From assembly GCA_023386865.1 (NCBI GenBank), contig JAEWIV010000393.1:1-9926 (forward strand): 9,926 bases of DNA, in the 5' to 3' direction. The DNA is from Pseudomonadota bacterium (GTDB taxonomy: Bacteria > Pseudomonadota > Alphaproteobacteria > Reyranellales > Reyranellaceae). Under the pieces are notes generated by a model. The model made no database searches, was not told where the DNA came from, and was given only the letters and a program-made list of their open reading frames with translations. Within the stretch, counting starts at the first letter, position 1, and each line of letters opens with the position of its first letter. Shown here piece by piece: positions 6,034 to 9,926 of this stretch. The position numbers and the translations under genes were made by a program.

Positions 6034-7781
6034 ACTGGCCGCCGAATCTGAGGCACGAGAGACGCGGGAGCCGTGCGTACGGTTGGCTGGGGTGAAGGTG
6101 TCATGATCTCCTCCTTCCTGCCGAACGCCGTCATCCTGCCGTTCTGCACGATCGCAACAAGGTCGACCGCGACCAGGGCGCTCGGCCTGTGGGCGATCAC
6201 GATTGCGATGCCGTTGCGGGCCTTGATGCCCTCGATCGCCCGTGTCAGCGCCTCCTCGCCTTCGCCATCGAGGTTCGAGTTCGGCTCATCCATCACGACG
6301 ACGAACGGATTGCCGTAGAGCGCCCGAGCCAGCGCCACGCGCTGCCTCTGGCCCGCCGACAGCGCCATTCCCTGCGGACCGAGCTTCGTCCGGTACCCCT
6401 CGGGCATCCGGACGATCATGTCGTGCACGCCCGCCGCCCTGGCTGCCTCGATGATCTTGTTGTGGTCCGCGTCCGGCTCGAATCGGCTGATGTTCTCCTC
6501 GATCGTCGCGTCCATCAGGGAGATCTCCTGGGGGAGATAGCCCATGTGCTTGCCGAGATCTTCCTCGTGCCACTGGCCGAGGTCGGCGCCGTCCAGGCGG
6601 ACGCTGCCGCGCAGCACCGGCCAGATGCCCGTGAGCGCCCGCGCCATCGTGGTCTTGCCGCCCGCGCTGGGTCCGATGATGCCAAGGGCCTGGCCCGGCT
6701 TGAGTTCGAACCCGATGTCGGTCAGGACGATCTGGCCGGAGCCCGGCGCGGCGACCGTGATCTTCTCGACCGCCAGGCTATGCTGCGGCGGCGGAAGCTT
6801 CATCGGCAGCTCGGCGGCCGCGAGCGCGATCACCGTATCGCGCAGCCTGCCGTAGGCTGTGCGGGCCGCAACGAACCCTTTCCAGTTGCCGATCGCCAGG
6901 TCCACCGGGGCCAGCGCGCGTGCCGATGCCACCGAGCACGCGATGATCGCGCCGGCGGTCAATTCGTTCACGATCGTGAGATAGGCCCCCAGGCCCAGCA
7001 CCGCCGACTGCAGGAGCAAGCGCAGGACCCGGGAGATCGCCGCAATCGTGCCGGTTACGTCGTTGGCCTTCGTCTGCAGCTCCAGATGCTCGCCATTGGC
7101 GTCGTTGAAGCGATCGACGGCGCGGCCGGCAAAACCCATCGCCTTGATGACCTCGGCATTGCGCGTGTTCGAGTCGGCAATGCTGTTGCGGGCGGTCGCC
7201 GCCTTTCGTGTCGAACTGTGCAGCCGCTTGGTGAGTATCTCGCTGATCACGGTCAGCATCGTGAGCACGAGCGCACCGGCAAACGTCAGCGCCCCAAGCA
7301 GAGGGTGAAGAAGGTAGATGAACATCAGATAGATCGGCATCCACGGCAGGTCGAAGAGCGCCCCGGGCCCCTGACTGCCGAGAAAGCCGCGCACGGTGTC
7401 GACGTCGCGACCGCGCTCGAGCGCCTCCGACGTGGAGAAGCCAAAGCGCGGCATGTCGATCGCGACGCGATGAGCCATCGGTGCGATCTTCTTGTCGAGT
7501 CTCGCGCCAACGCGGACCAGGATCTGCGACCGCACGACGTCGAAGCCGCCCTGGAAGAGATACAGGCCGACCGCCAGCGCAGACAGCACGACGAGCGTCG
7601 GTACGCTGCCGCTGGTCAGCGCCCGGTCGTAGATCTGCATCATGTAGAGGGAGCCCGTGAGGGCGAGGATGTTTATCAGCCCCGAGATCCCGAACAGGAA
7701 CAGCACAATGCTGCGGAAACCCTGTGTGAGTTCCGCGAGGTTTCGACGTTTCGCCGGGGTCAACTCTGGTGCCTTGGCCAT
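6030..7781 (-). CDS. prtD: Type I secretion ABC transporter (permease-ATPase), PrtD family
   Basis: This 583-residue protein is the inner-membrane ATP-driven exporter of a type I secretion system. Residues 20-300 hold the membrane domain, with hydrophobic segments near 24-49, 60-77, 141-158, 162-181, 253-273 and 275-292, and the family-typical stretch LYMMQIYDRALTSGSVPTL (residues 45-63). The nucleotide-binding domain is complete: Walker A GPSAGGKT (370-377), Q-loop Gln418, signature LSAGQ (474-478), Walker B VVVMDEP with catalytic Glu499, and H-loop His531. There is no N-terminal C39 peptidase or C39-like domain, which separates it from the HlyB and bacteriocin-exporter groups and fits PrtD/AprD. 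The ATG at 7781 is preceded by AGGAG-like sequence (7784-7798). Its stop overlaps the start of the next gene. The preceding gene ends in a serralysin-like domain, the expected cargo class. The symbol is a family assignment. Confidence 0.95.
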   Translation of the reverse strand: MAKAPELTPAKRRNLAELTQGFRSIVLFLFGISGLINILALTGSLYMMQIYDRALTSGSVPTLVVLSALAVGLYLFQGGFDVVRSQILVRVGARLDKKIAPMAHRVAIDMPRFGFSTSEALERGRDVDTVRGFLGSQGPGALFDLPWMPIYLMFIYLLHPLLGALTFAGALVLTMLTVISEILTKRLHSSTRKAATARNSIADSNTRNAEVIKAMGFAGRAVDRFNDANGEHLELQTKANDVTGTIAAISRVLRLLLQSAVLGLGAYLTIVNELTAGAIIACSVASARALAPVDLAIGNWKGFVAARTAYGRLRDTVIALAAAELPMKLPPPQHSLAVEKITVAAPGSGQIVLTDIGFELKPGQALGIIGPSAGGKTTMARALTGIWPVLRGSVRLDGADLGQWHEEDLGKHMGYLPQEISLMDATIEENISRFEPDADHNKIIEAARAAGVHDMIVRMPEGYRTKLGPQGMALSAGQRQRVALARALYGNPFVVVMDEPNSNLDGEGEEALTRAIEGIKARNGIAIVIAHRPSALVAVDLVAIVQNGRMTAFGRKEEIMTPSPQPTVRTAPASLVPQIRRPV

Positions 7782-7825
7782 CTCTCCAGGAGCTCCTCGT
7801 AGGCGTTGCGCTGTTCCAGGACGGC

Positions 7826-7856
7826 GCCGGAAGCGGCTTCTCAGTCCACTTCCGGC
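7826..7856 (-). other. Strong hairpin between the RTX cargo gene and the ABC transporter gene
   Basis: On the transcribed strand the arms GCCGGAAGTGG and CCGCTTCCGGC pair over 11 bp (one G-U pair) around a 9-nt loop. The hairpin begins 13 nt after the RTX stop codon. No T-run follows, so it is not a standard intrinsic terminator. It could instead protect the 3' end of the cargo mRNA or reduce read-through into the transporter genes, giving more cargo than exporter. The structure is seen; the role is inferred. Confidence 0.6.
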
Positions 7857-7869
7857 AGTTCCGCCCGGC

Positions 7870-9926
7870 TCAGCCGGTCACGTTCGTGTTGTTCAGGACA
7901 TGGTGACCCTGGATCTCCATTCTGAAGTCGGCGTCGGTGTTCCCGTCGACGTTGCCCTCGACGATCGTGAAGTCGCCGTCGGCACGCGATTCGTAGGAAA
8001 CGGCCAGCTGGCCCGCGGCGGTGAGGGCCGCACCGGAGACGATGGTGAAAGCCTGGTCACCGGCGGCCCCGACATTGGCGTCGATCCCGGACAGATCGAG
8101 ACGATCACCGGGTTCGAACAGCAGGATGGTGTCTCCGTCGGCCGCAGAGGTCGACAGGAACTTGAACGTGTCGTTGCCGGACCCGCCGTTGATGACGTTG
8201 ACGGCGTTGCTGGCGACGATGGTGTCGTTGCCCGAGCCGGTGTTGACGTTCTCGATGCCCCAGATCGTATCGTTGCCGGTCTGGCTGCTCGAGGCGCTGC
8301 CCTGGCCAAGGGCACCGTTTCCGAGGTTGACGGTCACGCCGGCAGTGGCAGCGGACATATCCAGCGTGTCCTTGCCGGTCCCGCCGTCACTGTCATCGCC
8401 GAAGTAGACGTCGTTGCCGTCGCCGACCTCGGCCACGATCAGGTCGTCGCCCGCGCCGCCGAAGACGGTGTCGTCGCCGGCGCCGGCCGTCAGCAGATCG
8501 TTGCCGCTTTCGCCGAACAGGCGGTCGGCACCGGCATCCCCGTAGATGACATCGGCCTGCGCGCCGCCGAACGCCTGGTCGTCCCCTGCGCCGGAGAAGA
8601 TCATGTCTCGGCCTTCACCTGCGCGGATGAGATCCGCGCCTTCACCCGCCGAAATCACGTCTTCTCCGGCGTCACCGATCGCCACATCGTCGCCACCCAA
8701 ACCGACGATGTTGTCGTCGCCAACCGTTCCGGTCAGCACATCGGAACCAGCGGTTCCGAGCCGGACCGAACCGGCGACCGGTTCTGTGGGATCGCCTCCG
8801 CCTCCCGCCGGCTCCTCGGTAGGCTCTTCCACCTGGAACTGGGGCGGCACGACGCCCGTGAAGGTGACCGAATGGGTCCCGTTGGAGATGGTCTTCGTGC
8901 CGTTGTCGTTCTCGGTCAGCTCGTAGGTGGAGAGATCGGCTCCTTCCGTGAGCTCGATCACGTCCTCCGCCCGCAATGCGCCAATGATCGTGTCATTGCC
9001 GCCGTTGGACTTGAAGACAATGCGGTGCGCGGAGCCCAGGGACGAGATGTCGATGGTGTCGTCGCCAGCCTCGCCATCGATCGTGATGGTGTTGAGCCGC
9101 AGGCTCGTGCCCGAGAAGTCGCCGATGATGGCGAAGGTATCGCCGGCTCCCGCACCACCCCCTGCTCCACTCGGATCGACGCCATTGATCCGGATCTCCT
9201 CGACCTCCCGCAGCTCGGCGATGACGTTGGCGAACGCCGTGCCGTTGCGGGTGATCACGATTTCCGTCGCGGCGTTGAGGTTGGCGCCGATGTTGCCGGG
9301 GAGAGCATCCCAGGCAGCACGCGTGTAGATGTTGTAGGTTTCGCTCGTGGTGTTGCCGTTGATGACGAAGGTATCGCCGACACCGCCTTCCGTCCCGCCG
9401 TTGACGATGTCGCGACCATCGGTGTTGCCGGGACTGGCATTGGCATTCCAGATGAACGTGTCGTCGCCGGCATCACCGTTGAGGATGTCCGCCCCTGGAC
9501 CACCCGTGCCGTTCAGGCCGCCGATGATCGTGTCGTTGCCGGCGCCGCCGTTGACCGTGTCGTTGCCGGCCAAGGCATCGATCGTGTCGTTGTTGGCGGT
9601 GCCGTTCAGCGTGTCGTTGCCCGCCGTGGCGCCTCCGACCGGAGCTCCGGCGACGGCCAGCGTGAAGTCGCTGATGTCGATGTCGGCGTTGGTCACGTTG
9701 TTCACGCGGATCGTGCCGATAGTCGCCAGGCTGGCATCCCGGATCGTGAGCAGCGTGTTGCCCACGCCGCCGACCGTGCCCTCGACCACCCGCGTGGCGA
9801 AGTTGGCCGCGGTGATGCCCAGTCCGCTGAGATCGATGCGGTCCTGGGTGGCGGGCGTGCCTCCCACCGCATCGAAGCTGTTGATCGTGTCGTTGCCGAA
9901 ATTCGCGGCATTGTAGACGATCGTGT
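7870..9926 (-). CDS. RTX calcium-binding protein, C-terminal part, likely type I secretion substrate (5' end outside window)
   Basis: The frame is open to the window edge, so only the last 684 residues plus a TGA stop are visible; a GTG at 9867 is internal, because coding continues upstream of it. Seen from the N-side: a beta-rich segment containing DRIDLSGLGITAANFA; RTX nonapeptides (9446-9624); a non-RTX stretch with isolated calcium-loop sequences; a Pro/Glu/Gly linker near 8765-8860; a second RTX block (8431-8757); and a C-terminal domain from about 8172 (DTFKFLS, then PGDRLDLSGIDAN and GDQAFTIVSG) that matches the serralysin/Peptidase_M10_C pattern. No cysteine occurs in the visible part. 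In known systems such domains fold on binding calcium outside the cell and the extreme C-terminus carries the uncleaved export signal. The adjacent PrtD-type transporter fits this role. The part beyond the window may be enzymatic: the DRIDLSGLGITAANFA segment recalls the C-terminal region of alphaproteobacterial RTX heme peroxidases. That identity is a guess; the secreted RTX call is firm. Confidence 0.9.
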   Translation of the reverse strand, partial: TIVYNAANFGNDTINSFDAVGGTPATQDRIDLSGLGITAANFATRVVEGTVGGVGNTLLTIRDASLATIGTIRVNNVTNADIDISDFTLAVAGAPVGGATAGNDTLNGTANNDTIDALAGNDTVNGGAGNDTIIGGLNGTGGPGADILNGDAGDDTFIWNANASPGNTDGRDIVNGGTEGGVGDTFVINGNTTSETYNIYTRAAWDALPGNIGANLNAATEIVITRNGTAFANVIAELREVEEIRINGVDPSGAGGGAGAGDTFAIIGDFSGTSLRLNTITIDGEAGDDTIDISSLGSAHRIVFKSNGGNDTIIGALRAEDVIELTEGADLSTYELTENDNGTKTISNGTHSVTFTGVVPPQFQVEEPTEEPAGGGGDPTEPVAGSVRLGTAGSDVLTGTVGDDNIVGLGGDDVAIGDAGEDVISAGEGADLIRAGEGRDMIFSGAGDDQAFGGAQADVIYGDAGADRLFGESGNDLLTAGAGDDTVFGGAGDDLIVAEVGDGNDVYFGDDSDGGTGKDTLDMSAATAGVTVNLGNGALGQGSASSSQTGNDTIWGIENVNTGSGNDTIVASNAVNVINGGSGNDTFKFLSTSAADGDTILLFEPGDRLDLSGIDANVGAAGDQAFTIVSGAALTAAGQLAVSYESRADGDFTIVEGNVDGNTDADFRMEIQGHHVLNNTNVTG
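8431..8757 (-). repeat. RTX nonapeptide block in the upstream RTX protein
   Basis: About twelve tandem nine-residue units of the GGxGxDxux type run from GTAGSDVLT to GAGDDLIVA. Examples are LGGDDVAIG, GEGADLIRA, GEGRDMIFS, GAGDDQAFG, ESGNDLLTA and GAGDDTVFG. Such units form a calcium-binding parallel beta-roll. One unit (GAQADVIYG) replaces the second glycine with Gln and the first Asp/Asn with Ala, so it probably binds calcium weakly. Confidence 0.9.
9446..9624 (-). repeat. First, degenerate RTX block in the upstream RTX protein
   Basis: Shorter group of RTX-like units: AGNDTLNGT, ANNDTIDAL, AGNDTVNGG, AGNDTIIGG, then an insertion (LNGTGGPGADILNGD) and AGDDTFIWN. It is separated from the second block by several hundred residues of beta-rich sequence, so the protein has at least two calcium-binding rolls. 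Confidence 0.8.

Noticed and set aside
3922..6051. 709-codon open frame on the plus strand opposite the anchored RTX gene
   Set aside because: It mirrors the RTX gene. Repeated Gly/Asp codons in high-G+C DNA leave few stop codons on the opposite strand. Its translation shows no domain, and the minus-strand gene has clear repeats, a good operon position and known domains.
6189..7802. 537-codon plus-strand frame opposite the ABC transporter
   Set aside because: Antisense shadow; the minus strand has all the ATPase motifs in order.

Overview
The window comes from a high-G+C Gram-negative bacterium. Protein style (PrtD-type ABC exporter, serralysin-like C-terminal domain, DUF5801 adhesin modules) suggests an alphaproteobacterium; this is inference from family resemblance. 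All five convincing genes lie on the minus strand, so transcription runs from high to low coordinates. No tRNA, rRNA, CRISPR array, integrase or transposase is visible.

Layout in order of transcription. (1) 9926-7870: the C-terminal 684 residues of a large secreted RTX protein; its N-terminus lies beyond the window. It has RTX nonapeptide blocks and ends in a serralysin-type (Peptidase_M10_C-like) domain, the usual cargo of PrtD exporters. (2) 7869-7782: a short spacer with a strong 11-bp hairpin just after the stop codon. (3) 7781-6030: a PrtD-type ABC transporter. (4) 6033-3892: a 713-residue RTX protein, overlapping the ABC gene by 4 bases (ATGA). It has an N-terminal transmembrane helix, a long charged linker, a cadherin-like domain and about 24 RTX nonapeptides. 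(5) 3864-2554: the HlyD/PrtE-type membrane fusion protein. (6) 2553-2057: about 500 bp without a credible gene, with several inverted repeats; it presumably holds the promoter and leader of the next gene. (7) 2056-1: the N-terminal 685 residues of a large DUF5801 / DUF11-like repeat adhesin that runs off the left edge. This frame is fully open.

Together this is a type I secretion (T1SS) locus. The ABC protein and the HlyD protein form the inner-membrane exporter. No TolC-like outer-membrane channel is encoded here. The upstream RTX protein is the likely main cargo and the downstream adhesin a likely second one.

The unusual part is the membrane-anchored RTX protein translated between the two exporter subunits. 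It carries both an N-terminal membrane anchor and a C-terminal tail resembling that of the secreted RTX protein. It may be an accessory exporter component, a tethered surface or periplasmic calcium-binding protein, or an atypical substrate; the sequence alone does not decide.
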